DNA of 64,000 bases from Streptococcus oralis (lineage in GTDB: Bacteria > Bacillota > Bacilli > Lactobacillales > Streptococcaceae). A program made the translations under genes and the position numbers. The notes under the pieces were generated by a model. That model did no database searches. It was not told the origin of the DNA and was given only the letters and a program-made list of their open reading frames with translations. Within the stretch, counting starts at the first letter, position 1. Each line of letters opens with the position of its first letter. The DNA lies in assembly GCF_022749195.1 (NCBI RefSeq), contig NZ_CP094226.1, positions 708,001 through 772,000 on the forward strand, in the 5' to 3' direction. Shown here one piece after another: positions 11,149 to 19,628 of the stretch.

Positions 11149-13677
11149 GTGAAAAATAAATGGTTATTAAAATCAGTCAGCTATAGTGTTCTCGCATTCT
11201 TTCTATTACTGATTCAGTTATCGCAAGGAGTAGATGCAGATACCATCTCTGCAGGTTCGGGCAATCGTATCCATTTCATAAATACTAAAGCAAAATCTGG
11301 GAGTGACGCCATCCTTCTGGAAAGCAATGGTCACTATGCTTTGATTGATATGGGAGAAGACTATGATTTTCCTGATGGGAGTGATCCACGCTATCCAAGC
11401 CGCTGGGGAATTTCCATGAGAAATTATCAAGTATTGGAGGATCGATTGATTCGCCACTTGGATCAAATAGGTGTAAAAAAATTAGATTTTATTATAGGAA
11501 CTCATGTTCATAGTGACCATATTGGTGGAGCGGACGAAATACTCAATCGATATCAAGTCGGTAAGTTTTATTTGAAAAAATATTCAGATGATCGGATCAC
11601 AGCAAACTGGGGACTATGGGATAATCTTTTCAATTATGATAATGCTTTGAGAGCAGCTCAAAAACGAGGAGTTACTCTTATCCAGAATATTTCAGATGAG
11701 GATAGCCATCTAAAATTAGGTGATATGGATATCCAACTCTACAACTATAAGAATGAATATGATGCTGACGGGAATCTGAAAAAAGTTCGAGATGATAACT
11801 CCAACTCCATTGTTTCAGTAGTGACCGTGGCAGGAAAGAGAATCTATCTTGGTGGAGATTTGGATAATGCCGAAGGAGCAGAAGATAAGTTAGGTCCAGT
11901 TATCGGCAAGGTTGATATGATGAAATGGAACCACCATTATGATGCGACAATTTCAAATACGATTAATTTCCTTGAAAACTTATCACCAAAAATGATTATT
12001 CAGACAACTGGTGGAGATATTAATGTTGCTTCAACCAGAGAATACCTTCAGAAGAAAAATATTCAGGTTCTTCATGCTGCTAGCCAAACTCAAGACGCTA
12101 CCGTTTTTGATATTAGCGATAAAGGATTTGCTAATGTTTCAAATACCTTCCCTGATATCCCTGTAGTTGACGAAAAATGGTATCAAGAAGATGGTTATTG
12201 GAAATATCGTTTGACTGATGGAGAAATGGCTATCGGCTGGAGAGAGATTGGCGGAGCCACTTATTTCTTTAATGGAAAAGGACAAATGCAAGCAGGTCGC
12301 TGGCTTCACCTTAACGACGACTGGGGAGAAAATGCTAAAGGGAATGATTACTATCTGAACCAAAATGGTAAAATGCAAACTGGTGGTTGGTTCAAACTAG
12401 ATGACTCTTGGTATTATATCCAATCAAATGGTGCTAGACGATTTAGCGAGCTCTCTGAAATTGGAGGGAAAAAGTATCTCTTTGCGGCAGATGGCAAGAT
12501 GCTAACAGGACACCAAGTCTATAATGGCAAGAAAATGTTCTTTAGCGAAAGTGGTGCACTCCAAACAGCAGGTAAGCCTTCAACTTGGCAAAAGATTGAT
12601 TTAAATTGGTATTTCTATGACGAGGATGGGCTAAAGACCATCGGTAAAAAGAATATCAATGGAAGCACATACTACTTTAATCAAGAAGGTGTCATGCAAA
12701 CTGGCTGGGCCTTTGTTGATGGTCACTGGAACTATTTTGCAAGTTCTGGAGCTATGAAAACTGGTTGGGTCAAGGATCAGGAAACATGGTATTATCTGGA
12801 TAAAGATGGTATCATGTTAACTGGTAGACAAGATATAAATGGTGTTCGTTACTATTTGAATGCTAGTGGTGCCATGCAGACTGGCTGGAAGTGGCAAGAC
12901 AATAGCTGGTACTTCTATACGAACTCAGGTGCTATGAAAACGGGTTGGTTGAAAGATAAAGAATCATGGTATTATTTGGATCCAGAAACAGGTATCATGG
13001 CTGTAGGATCTAAAGAGATTGATGGTAAGAACTATTTCTTCAGCTCTGCAGGTACTATGCAAGTTGGATGGCAGTGGTCAAATGATTCTTGGCATTACTA
13101 CGCTACGTCGGGCGCACTCCAAACTGGTTGGTTGAAAGATGGTGATGTCTGGTATTATCTTGAAGGTAAGGAAGGCGTTATGTTAGTCGGCCTCCATCAA
13201 GTAGATGGTAAGCAATATTACTTTAGCAAATCTGGAGCCATGCAAACTGGCTGGAAATGGTTTGATAATCATTACCGTTACTTTGAATCAAATGGAGCCA
13301 TGAAAACTGGTTGGATAAAAGACAAAGGCGTCTGGTATTATCTAAATCCTGAAGATGGCATCATGTTGGTTGGCCTTCATAAAGTAAATGGTGATCATTA
13401 TTACTTTGATGAATCAGGAGCTATGCAGACAGGTTGGAAACAGCTTGATGGTAATTGGTACTATTTCCAAGCTGATGGTTCTTTGTTGAAGAACGCAACA
13501 ACACCTGATGGTTATAAAGTAAACGAAGAAGGAATCTGGAAACAGGCTGTTGCTGCTGTAAATAGCGATGCAGTCAAGCCAGAACAGAAACAAGAAGCTA
13601 ATTCCTCTATTGTTGAACAACCTAAACAAGATTCAAATCTAGAAGCCAAGGCTTCTGATAAGAAAGAAAAAGAATAA
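11149..13677 (+). CDS. pce: Choline-binding phosphorylcholine esterase, Pce/CbpE type
   Basis: Secreted metallo-beta-lactamase-fold enzyme expected to remove phosphorylcholine from teichoic acids. 842 residues: signal peptide 1 to about 30; catalytic domain about 35-335 with THVHSDHIGG (H119, H121, D123, H124), LGGDLDN and WNHHYD, matching the zinc ligands of pneumococcal Pce; then about 20 choline-binding repeats (TGW..WYY..GxM type) from about 345 to 790, and a lysine/glutamate-rich tail. It is longer than the roughly 630-residue Pce with about ten repeats. GTG start with AAGGAG at 11135-11140. It is the last gene of the LicD operon, linking phosphocholine addition and removal. Confidence 0.9.
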   Translation: MKNKWLLKSVSYSVLAFFLLLIQLSQGVDADTISAGSGNRIHFINTKAKSGSDAILLESNGHYALIDMGEDYDFPDGSDPRYPSRWGISMRNYQVLEDRLIRHLDQIGVKKLDFIIGTHVHSDHIGGADEILNRYQVGKFYLKKYSDDRITANWGLWDNLFNYDNALRAAQKRGVTLIQNISDEDSHLKLGDMDIQLYNYKNEYDADGNLKKVRDDNSNSIVSVVTVAGKRIYLGGDLDNAEGAEDKLGPVIGKVDMMKWNHHYDATISNTINFLENLSPKMIIQTTGGDINVASTREYLQKKNIQVLHAASQTQDATVFDISDKGFANVSNTFPDIPVVDEKWYQEDGYWKYRLTDGEMAIGWREIGGATYFFNGKGQMQAGRWLHLNDDWGENAKGNDYYLNQNGKMQTGGWFKLDDSWYYIQSNGARRFSELSEIGGKKYLFAADGKMLTGHQVYNGKKMFFSESGALQTAGKPSTWQKIDLNWYFYDEDGLKTIGKKNINGSTYYFNQEGVMQTGWAFVDGHWNYFASSGAMKTGWVKDQETWYYLDKDGIMLTGRQDINGVRYYLNASGAMQTGWKWQDNSWYFYTNSGAMKTGWLKDKESWYYLDPETGIMAVGSKEIDGKNYFFSSAGTMQVGWQWSNDSWHYYATSGALQTGWLKDGDVWYYLEGKEGVMLVGLHQVDGKQYYFSKSGAMQTGWKWFDNHYRYFESNGAMKTGWIKDKGVWYYLNPEDGIMLVGLHKVNGDHYYFDESGAMQTGWKQLDGNWYYFQADGSLLKNATTPDGYKVNEEGIWKQAVAAVNSDAVKPEQKQEANSSIVEQPKQDSNLEAKASDKKEKE
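12700..13428 (+). repeat. Four tandem three-repeat modules inside the choline-binding domain
   Basis: Modules begin at 12700, 12880, 13063 and 13246, with periods of 180, 183 and 183 bases (the fifth, partial unit starts at 13429). Each encodes three choline-binding repeats in fixed order: TGWxW-type ending GAMK, TGWLKDKE-type ending GIM, and xVGxxxIDG-type ending GAMQ. The repeat unit of growth is therefore about 61 residues, not 20. Confidence 0.85.
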
Positions 13678-13683
13678 AGAAGA

Positions 13684-13726
13684 AATCCCCTACTGACAAC
13701 TAATTTATCAGTAGGGGATTTTTTTA
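13684..13726. terminator. Bidirectional terminator between pce-like gene and flippase
   Basis: A 13-bp perfect stem (AATCCCCTACTGA and complement), an 11-base loop and a run of T on the plus side; on the minus strand the matching T stretch is short. It serves both convergent genes. Confidence 0.85.
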
Positions 13727-15202
13727 ATTTCGTTTTAATTTAGCAAGTACAAGGTTCAGTGCATAGTGGAGTGTTTTGTCTTTGGTGATAAAGAGGGTCA
13801 AGAGGTAATAGATACCACAAGTTGCTACGGTAGAAAGAACCATGAGAATCATATTGAAGTTTACTGTGTAGGAATTGATTTGGAAAATCATCTTGAAAAT
13901 ATAGAAGATTGGGATAAAACCAAGGGATATGAGGCTATAACGTGTTAAGGTTATAAAAATTTCTTTTAAACTAATCAGTTGGTGTTTCTTGATAAAATGA
14001 ATTTCAAGTAAAACGACGATAGTTTCTGCGATAATGGTCGTAGCGATGTAATACTCAGGTGCAAAAATATTATTGAAATACAAGATGCTATTTAATAGTA
14101 TATTGGCACCACCACCAAGGAAGTAGAAGGCAGTTAAGCGATTTTCATGGTCGTTGATAAAGATAATCTGTTTACCAAGAATCAACTCAATAGCCCAAAT
14201 GATGGTACGAAAGGCGAAGACGCTAGTTACGATACCCGCTTCAAGATATTTTTCAGAAGAATAAATAACAGTTGCGTACCGTCCCAATATCATAATCCCG
14301 ACACTAGTTGGAACCATAAGGAAATAGAATAAGGATGCCGCTTGATTCACGAGATAATTATAGGACTTGTAATCCTTTTTACCGAGATAGTAGCCAAGGC
14401 GTGGAATACTGACGTTGATAGCTCCACTCAAGACACTGGCAATCAACATGACGATACTATAGGCAATTGTATAATAAGAAATGTAGTTTTCATCTGGTCC
14501 CTTGGTGATAAACATTCTATCTAGCAAGGTATAAAGCATATTAGCATTTGCTAAGAGAAGCATAGTGAAGAGCGGTTTAGAAGCTTTAGCTAATTCGACG
14601 AAACCAATCTTAACAAAAGAAACTTCTCTCTTAATCCAAAGAAAACTGAGCAGGTAGTTGAGGATAGTGGTCGCTGTCATAACGATAGCATAAGGAACAA
14701 TATCATCTGCCGTTTTAACAAAGGCGAAGATAGCGACCAGCATGGTAATTCGAATAATTAACGTTTTGTAGAGGATGAAGGCATAGTTTTCATAAGCCTC
14801 GTTCATCCATTCGATATTGAGAAATTGGAAGAGTGCTTGGGCTCCTAGGATGTAGTAGAGAACTTTCAGATTCTCAATGCTGGTGTCAAAGAAGATAATG
14901 AGGAAGTAGATACCAGTGGTCAGGAGGGAAGTGAAAACCGAGATATAAAACAACTTAGAAAAGACGTAGTTGATTTTATTCTTGTCATCCTTGACCTTAC
15001 TAATAGCTCGAATCCCGTAGTTGTATATTCCAAAGGCAGCTAGTGGAATAACGAAACTTGCCCAGGTATTGGCTGTATTGAAATAACCGTAATTGGATTT
15101 GCTGAGAATCCGCGTCAGATAAGGGTTGGTTATCAGTGGAAAAACGATATTGAGAATATTGACCAGCAAGCTGGCCAATGCATTTACTTTTATATTTTTC
15201 AT
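13724..15202 (-). CDS. Polysaccharide flippase (Wzx/MATE-like, MOP superfamily)
   Basis: 492 residues with about 12-14 predicted membrane spans and almost no soluble loops. The N-terminus (NALASLLVNILNIVFPLITN, then YLTRILSKSNYG) is typical of polysaccharide-biosynthesis flippases. It would move lipid-linked repeat units across the membrane. It points towards the LicD operon and shares its terminator, so it is regulated separately from its own promoter at 15239-15244. In pneumococcus the teichoic-acid flippase TacF is, as I recall, encoded elsewhere beside licD1/licD2; whether this protein replaces or adds to it cannot be told here. Confidence 0.88.
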   Translation of the reverse strand: MKNIKVNALASLLVNILNIVFPLITNPYLTRILSKSNYGYFNTANTWASFVIPLAAFGIYNYGIRAISKVKDDKNKINYVFSKLFYISVFTSLLTTGIYFLIIFFDTSIENLKVLYYILGAQALFQFLNIEWMNEAYENYAFILYKTLIIRITMLVAIFAFVKTADDIVPYAIVMTATTILNYLLSFLWIKREVSFVKIGFVELAKASKPLFTMLLLANANMLYTLLDRMFITKGPDENYISYYTIAYSIVMLIASVLSGAINVSIPRLGYYLGKKDYKSYNYLVNQAASLFYFLMVPTSVGIMILGRYATVIYSSEKYLEAGIVTSVFAFRTIIWAIELILGKQIIFINDHENRLTAFYFLGGGANILLNSILYFNNIFAPEYYIATTIIAETIVVLLEIHFIKKHQLISLKEIFITLTRYSLISLGFIPIFYIFKMIFQINSYTVNFNMILMVLSTVATCGIYYLLTLFITKDKTLHYALNLVLAKLKRN

Positions 15203-15238
15203 TGAACTTTCTTTCTTAAATCTAAAATCATATCTAGT

Positions 15239-15244
15239 ATTATA
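15239..15244 (-). promoter_or_regulatory. Extended -10 of the flippase gene
   Basis: On the minus strand TGA is followed by TATAAT, about 40 bases before the flippase ATG. It is divergent from the mecA promoter, whose -35 starts only about 20 bases away. Confidence 0.65.
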
Positions 15245-15265
15245 TCACATTCTCGCTTCATTCTT

Positions 15266-15294
15266 TTGATAAAATCGTAAAAATCTAGTATAAT
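15266..15294 (+). promoter_or_regulatory. Consensus promoter of mecA
   Basis: TTGATA at 15266-15271, a 17-base spacer and TATAAT at 15289-15294. Start codon 30 bases downstream of the -10. Confidence 0.8.
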
Positions 15295-15324
15295 AGATAG
15301 ACTGAAAGTATGAGGTTACTTGAT

Positions 15325-16062
15325 ATGAAGATGAAACAAATTAGTGATACAACACTAAAAATCACGATGACTTTAGATGATTTGATGGATCGGGGAATGG
15401 AGATTGCAGACTTTCTCGTTCCTCAGGAAAAAACCGAAGAGTTTTTCTATGCTATTTTAGATGAGTTAGAGATGCCAGACAATTTCTTGGATAGTGGCAT
15501 GCTGAGTTTCCGCGTGACGCCAAAACCTGATAAGGTCGACGTCTTTGTGACCAAGTCCAAGATTGACCAAAATCTGGATTTTGAAGATTTGGCGGATCTA
15601 CCAGACATGGAAGAATTAGCCCAAATGTCGCCAGATGAATTTCTCAAAACCTTGGAAAAGAGCATTGCAGATAAGACCAAGGACGATATTGAGGCCATCC
15701 AATCTCTAGAGCAGGTCGAAGCAAAGGAAGAAGAGCAAGAGCAGGCAGACAAGGAGACGGAGAATAAGAAAGAACCTTATATCTACTATATCCTACGCTT
15801 TGCAAGCCTTGCTGACTTAGTTGCTTTTGCAAAGACGGTTAACTACCAGATGGAAACATCTGAACTCTATAAGATGAATGGACACTATTATTTGACAATC
15901 TTAGTCGATGTGGAAAATCATCCAAGTCCATATCCGGCTTGGCTCTTGGCTCGTATGCGTGAGTTTGCAGACGATAGTGACATCAGTCGTTCAGTCTTGC
16001 AAGAGTATGGGCAAATATTGATTAACCATGATGCAGTTCTCGGTCTGCAAAAAATCGGATAA
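15325..16062 (+). CDS. mecA: Adaptor protein MecA
   Basis: Adaptor that delivers substrates, including the competence sigma factor ComX, to ClpC/ClpP for degradation. 245 residues from MKMKQISDTTLKITM: N-terminal domain 1 to about 80, an acidic linker (QVEAKEEEQEQADKETEN) near 135-155, and a C-terminal ClpC-binding domain ending GLQKIG. ATG 15310 would add five residues, but GAGG at 15311-15314 suits 15325 and family N-termini start there. Single-gene unit with its own promoter and terminator. Confidence 0.93.
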   Translation: MKMKQISDTTLKITMTLDDLMDRGMEIADFLVPQEKTEEFFYAILDELEMPDNFLDSGMLSFRVTPKPDKVDVFVTKSKIDQNLDFEDLADLPDMEELAQMSPDEFLKTLEKSIADKTKDDIEAIQSLEQVEAKEEEQEQADKETENKKEPYIYYILRFASLADLVAFAKTVNYQMETSELYKMNGHYYLTILVDVENHPSPYPAWLLARMREFADDSDISRSVLQEYGQILINHDAVLGLQKIG

Positions 16063-16097
16063 TCATTTCTGGAAATCTTTTTCTAGATTTTAAGGAG

Positions 16098-16122
16098 AAC
16101 GAATCGTCTGATTCGTTTTTTC
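16098..16122 (+). terminator. Terminator after mecA
   Basis: The stem AACGAATC pairs with GATTCGTT across a GTCT loop, followed by a T-rich tail. Confidence 0.75.
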
Positions 16123-16157
16123 TTTACTAGACTGAAATAGTGATTTACTATAATAGG

Positions 16158-16182
16158 AATTTTCACAAAATTCTGTTATAAT
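16158..16182 (+). promoter_or_regulatory. hom-thrB promoter overlapped by a CodY-like box
   Basis: TGT followed by TATAAT at 16177-16182 forms an extended -10. AATTTTCACAAAATT at 16158-16172 matches the CodY consensus AATTTTCWGAAAATT at 14 of 15 positions and covers the -35 to -10 spacer, where binding would block RNA polymerase. A second TATAAT occurs at 16149. Confidence 0.6.
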
Positions 16183-16213
16183 GGCTATATCAGAAAATTT
16201 CTAGGAGACAAAC

Positions 16214-17500
16214 ATGACAGTTAAAATTGCTTTACTTGGATTTGGTACCGTTGCAAGTGGTGTGCCATTCCTACTAAAGGAAAATGGAGAAAAAATCGTT
16301 CAGTCATCTCATTCTGAGATTGAAGTAGCCAAGGTATTGGTCAAGGATGAAGATGAGAAGAACCGCTTGCTTGCAGCAGGAAATGACTTTAACTTTGTAA
16401 CCAATGTAGACGATATTTTATCAGACAAGGACATTACTATCGTAGTGGAATTGATGGGGCGTATCGAACCAGCTAAAACCTTTATCACTCGTGCCTTGGA
16501 AGCTGGGAAACACGTTGTTACTGCTAACAAGGACCTTTTGGCTGTCCATGGTGCAGAATTGTTAGAAATCGCTAAAGAGCATAATGTAGCACTTTACTAC
16601 GAAGCAGCAGTAGCTGGTGGTATTCCAATTCTTCGCACTCTAGCAAATTCATTGGCTTCTGATAAAATCACGCGCGTTCTTGGTGTCGTTAACGGAACTT
16701 CTAACTTCATGATGACCAAGATGGTGGAAGAAGGCTGGTCTTATGATGATGCTCTGGCGGAAGCTCAAAGACTAGGATTTGCAGAAAGCGACCCTACAAA
16801 TGACGTGGATGGGATTGACGCAGCCTACAAGATGGTGATTTTGAGCCAGTTTGCTTTTGGTATGAAGGTTGCCTTTGACGATGTAGCCCACAAGGGAATC
16901 CGTAACATCACACCAGAAGACGTAGCTGTAGCTCAAGACCTAGGCTATGTAGTGAAATTGGTTGGTTCTATCGAGGAAACTCCTTCTGGTATTGCTGCAG
17001 AAGTAACTCCAACCTTCCTTCCTAAAGCACATCCACTTGCCAGTGTGAATGGCGTGATGAATGCTGTTTTTGTAGAATCTATTGGTATCGGTGAGTCTAT
17101 GTACTATGGACCAGGTGCGGGTCAAAAACCAACTGCGACAAGTGTTGTAGCAGATATTGTCCGTATCGTTCGTCGCTTGAATGATGGTACCATTGGTAAA
17201 GACTTCAACGAATACAGCCGTGACTTGGTCTTGGCTAATCCTGAGGATGTTAAAGCAAACTACTATTTCTCAATCTTGGCTCCAGACTCAAAAGGTCAGG
17301 TCTTGAAATTGGCTGAGATTTTCAATGCTCAAGATATTTCCTTCAAGCAAATCCTCCAAGATGGCAAAGAGGGTGACAAGGCGCGTGTAGTGATTATCAC
17401 TCATAAGATCAATAAAGCACAACTTGAGAATGTTTCAGCAGAGTTGGCCAAAGCTTCAGAATTTGACCTCTTGAATACCTTCAAGGTGTTAGGAGAATAG
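16214..17500 (+). CDS. hom: Homoserine dehydrogenase
   Basis: Reduces aspartate semialdehyde to homoserine for threonine and methionine. 428 residues: N-terminal NAD(P)-binding motif [10 protein letters not shown], then [11 protein letters not shown] near residue 105, the catalytic-domain segment VNGTSNFM, and [11 protein letters not shown] near 200. A C-terminal ACT domain ([20 protein letters not shown] onward) suggests threonine control. AGGAG precedes the ATG. One base separates the stop from the thrB start, so the two are co-translated. Confidence 0.96.
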   Translation: MTVKIALLGFGTVASGVPFLLKENGEKIVQSSHSEIEVAKVLVKDEDEKNRLLAAGNDFNFVTNVDDILSDKDITIVVELMGRIEPAKTFITRALEAGKHVVTANKDLLAVHGAELLEIAKEHNVALYYEAAVAGGIPILRTLANSLASDKITRVLGVVNGTSNFMMTKMVEEGWSYDDALAEAQRLGFAESDPTNDVDGIDAAYKMVILSQFAFGMKVAFDDVAHKGIRNITPEDVAVAQDLGYVVKLVGSIEETPSGIAAEVTPTFLPKAHPLASVNGVMNAVFVESIGIGESMYYGPGAGQKPTATSVVADIVRIVRRLNDGTIGKDFNEYSRDLVLANPEDVKANYYFSILAPDSKGQVLKLAEIFNAQDISFKQILQDGKEGDKARVVIITHKINKAQLENVSAELAKASEFDLLNTFKVLGE

Positions 17501-17501
17501 G

Positions 17502-18371
17502 ATGAAGATTATTGTACCTGCAACCAGTGCCAATATCGGGCCAGGTTTTGATTCGGTCGGTGTAGCTGTAACCAAGTATCTTCAAATTGAGGTTTGTGAA
17601 GAACGGGATGAGTGGTTGATTGAACACCAGGTTGGTAAATGGATTCCCCATGACGAGCGTAATCTCTTGCTCAAGATTGCCTTGCAAATTGCGCCTGACT
17701 TGCAACCGAGACGCTTGAAAATGACCAGCGATGTTCCCTTGGCGCGTGGTTTGGGTTCTTCAAGCTCGGTTATCGTTGCTGGGATTGAACTGGCTAACCA
17801 ATTAGGTAAGCTCAACTTATCTAACCACGACAAATTGCAGTTGGCTACCAAGATTGAAGGGCATCCTGACAATGTGGCACCAGCTATCTATGGAAATCTT
17901 GTTGTTGCGAGTTCCGTTGAAGGTCACGTTTCAGCAATCGTGGCTGACTTCCCCGAGTGTGATTTTCTAGCTTATATTCCTAACTATGAATTGCGCACTC
18001 GCGACAGCCGTGGTGTCCTTCCTAAGAAATTGTCCTACAAGGAAGCTGTTGCAGCTAGTTCTATCGCCAATGTGGCCGTTGCAGCCTTGTTGGCAGGAGA
18101 CATGGTGACAGCTGGCCAAGCAATCGAGGGGGACCTCTTCCACGAGCGTTATCGTCAAAGTCTGGTCCGTGAATTTGCAACGATTAAGCAAGTAGCCAAA
18201 GAGAATGGAGCCTATGCGACCTATCTCTCTGGAGCAGGGCCGACAGTTATGGTCTTGGCTTCTCATGACAAGATGCCGGCGATTAAGGCAGAATTGCAAA
18301 AGCAGTCTTTCAAAGGCAAACTTCATGATTTGAAAGTTGATACCCAAGGTGTCCGTGTCGAAACAAAGTAA
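17502..18371 (+). CDS. thrB: Homoserine kinase
   Basis: GHMP-superfamily kinase phosphorylating homoserine on the way to threonine. 289 residues. Motif 1 is [17 protein letters not shown] at the N-terminus, the ATP loop is [15 protein letters not shown] near residues 81-95, and the C-terminal motif is [13 protein letters not shown] near 245. No thrC follows, so threonine synthase must lie elsewhere. The gene is followed by a terminator hairpin and then a BOX element. Confidence 0.95.
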   Translation: MKIIVPATSANIGPGFDSVGVAVTKYLQIEVCEERDEWLIEHQVGKWIPHDERNLLLKIALQIAPDLQPRRLKMTSDVPLARGLGSSSSVIVAGIELANQLGKLNLSNHDKLQLATKIEGHPDNVAPAIYGNLVVASSVEGHVSAIVADFPECDFLAYIPNYELRTRDSRGVLPKKLSYKEAVAASSIANVAVAALLAGDMVTAGQAIEGDLFHERYRQSLVREFATIKQVAKENGAYATYLSGAGPTVMVLASHDKMPAIKAELQKQSFKGKLHDLKVDTQGVRVETK

Positions 18372-18379
18372 AGAAATAG

Positions 18380-18428
18380 AGGATAGGATGGGGAAACTCT
18401 CGACCAGAGGGCTTCCTATCCTTTTTTT
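18380..18428 (+). terminator. Terminator after thrB
   Basis: AGGATAGGA (18380-18388) pairs with TCCTATCCT (18414-18422), followed by TTTTTT. The loop of about 25 bases is long for a terminator. Confidence 0.65.
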
Positions 18429-18440
18429 GAAAAGAAGTTT

Positions 18441-18599
18441 ATACTCAATGAAAATCAAAGAGCAAACTAGGAAGCTAGCCGCAGGTTGTTCAAAACAGTG
18501 TTTTGAGGTTGTGGATAGAACTGACGAAGTTAGCTCAAAATACTGTTTTGAGGTTGCAGATGTAAGCTGACGTGGTTTGAAGATATTTTCGAAGAGTAT
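18441..18599 (-). repeat. BOX element
   Basis: Read on the minus strand it starts AATACTCTTCGAAAAT and ends TTTTCATTGAGTAT, the known ends of pneumococcal BOX repeats. Inside, CAAAACA-GTGTTTTGAGG-type units recur with a period of 45 bases (18490 and 18535), which is the length of boxB. The CGTCAGC part of boxA is present but its GCCTTGCCGTAG part is missing. These non-coding repeats are scattered through Mitis-group genomes and can affect nearby expression. Here it lies between thrB and msrAB. Confidence 0.85.
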
Positions 18600-18630
18600 T
18601 AGTTAAAAACTTGATAAAGGAGAAATAAAG

Positions 18631-19569
18631 ATGGCAGAAATTTATCTAGCAGGTGGTTGTTTTTGGGGATTAGAGGAATATTTTTCTCGAATTTCAGGCG
18701 TATTAGCAACCAGTGTTGGCTACGCTAATGGCCAAGTCGAAACGACCAATTACCAGTTGCTCAAGGAAACAGACCATGCAGAGACTGTTCAAGTGATTTA
18801 TGATGAGAAAGCAGTGTCACTTAGAGAGATTTTGCTTTATTATTTCCGTGTCATTGATCCCTTGTCTATTAACCAGCAGGGGAATGACCGTGGTCGCCAA
18901 TATCGAACGGGAATCTATTATCAGGATGAAGCAGACTTGCCAGCTATCTACACAGTGGTGCAGGAGCAGGAGCGCATGCTGGGTCGAAAGATTGCAGTAG
19001 AAGTGGAGAAACTTCGCCACTACATTTTGGCTGAAGACTACCATCAAGACTATCTCAAGAAAAATCCTTCAGGTTACTGTCATATCGATGTGACGGATGC
19101 TGAGAAACCATTGATTGATGCCTCTAACTATGAAAAGCCTAGTCAAGAGGTATTAAAGGAAAGCTTAACTGAAGAGTCTTACCGTGTTACGCAAGAAGCT
19201 GCTACAGAGGCTCCATTTACCAATGCCTATGACCAAACCTTTGAAGAAGGGATTTATGTAGACATCACGACAGGTGAGCCACTCTTTTTCGCCAAGGATA
19301 AGTTTTCTTCAGGTTGTGGTTGGCCAAGTTTTAGTCGTCCGATTTCTAAGGAATTGATTCACTATTACAAGGATTTGAGCCATGGAATGGAGCGAATCGA
19401 GGTTCGTTCTCGGTCAGGAAATGCTCACTTGGGTCATGTTTTCACAGATGGACCTCAGGAGTTAGGTGGCCTCCGTTACTGTATTAATTCTGCTTCCTTG
19501 CGCTTTATAGCCAAGGATGAGATGGAAAAAGCAGGATATGGCTATCTATTACCTTACTTAAACAAATAA
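18631..19569 (+). CDS. msrAB: Bifunctional peptide methionine sulfoxide reductase MsrA/MsrB
   Basis: Repairs both stereoisomers of oxidised methionine. 312 residues. The MsrA domain (1 to about 155) has [11 protein letters not shown] with the catalytic cysteine at residue 10. The MsrB domain (about 170-312) has [25 protein letters not shown] and [11 protein letters not shown] with the catalytic cysteine. The CxxC zinc pairs found in many MsrB proteins are absent. No signal peptide, so this is the cytoplasmic type. AAAGGAG precedes the ATG. Confidence 0.95.
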   Translation: MAEIYLAGGCFWGLEEYFSRISGVLATSVGYANGQVETTNYQLLKETDHAETVQVIYDEKAVSLREILLYYFRVIDPLSINQQGNDRGRQYRTGIYYQDEADLPAIYTVVQEQERMLGRKIAVEVEKLRHYILAEDYHQDYLKKNPSGYCHIDVTDAEKPLIDASNYEKPSQEVLKESLTEESYRVTQEAATEAPFTNAYDQTFEEGIYVDITTGEPLFFAKDKFSSGCGWPSFSRPISKELIHYYKDLSHGMERIEVRSRSGNAHLGHVFTDGPQELGGLRYCINSASLRFIAKDEMEKAGYGYLLPYLNK

Positions 19570-19628
19570 AACTGAGAGGGTGGGGCTTCCCACTTTCTTC
19601 ATTTTCAGAATAAGAATAGAAGGGACTT

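Noticed and set aside
12160..13500. Regular repeats that could be taken for a CRISPR-like or minisatellite array
   Set aside because: They are in-frame choline-binding repeats of one protein, diverged between copies and without spacers.
18337..18570. 77-residue frame at the end of thrB
   Set aside because: It lies across the thrB terminator and the BOX element; no ribosome site.
19574..19600. Hairpin after msrAB as a terminator
   Set aside because: AGAGGGTGGG / CCCACTTTCT pairs with several wobbles but no T-run follows; left unassigned.
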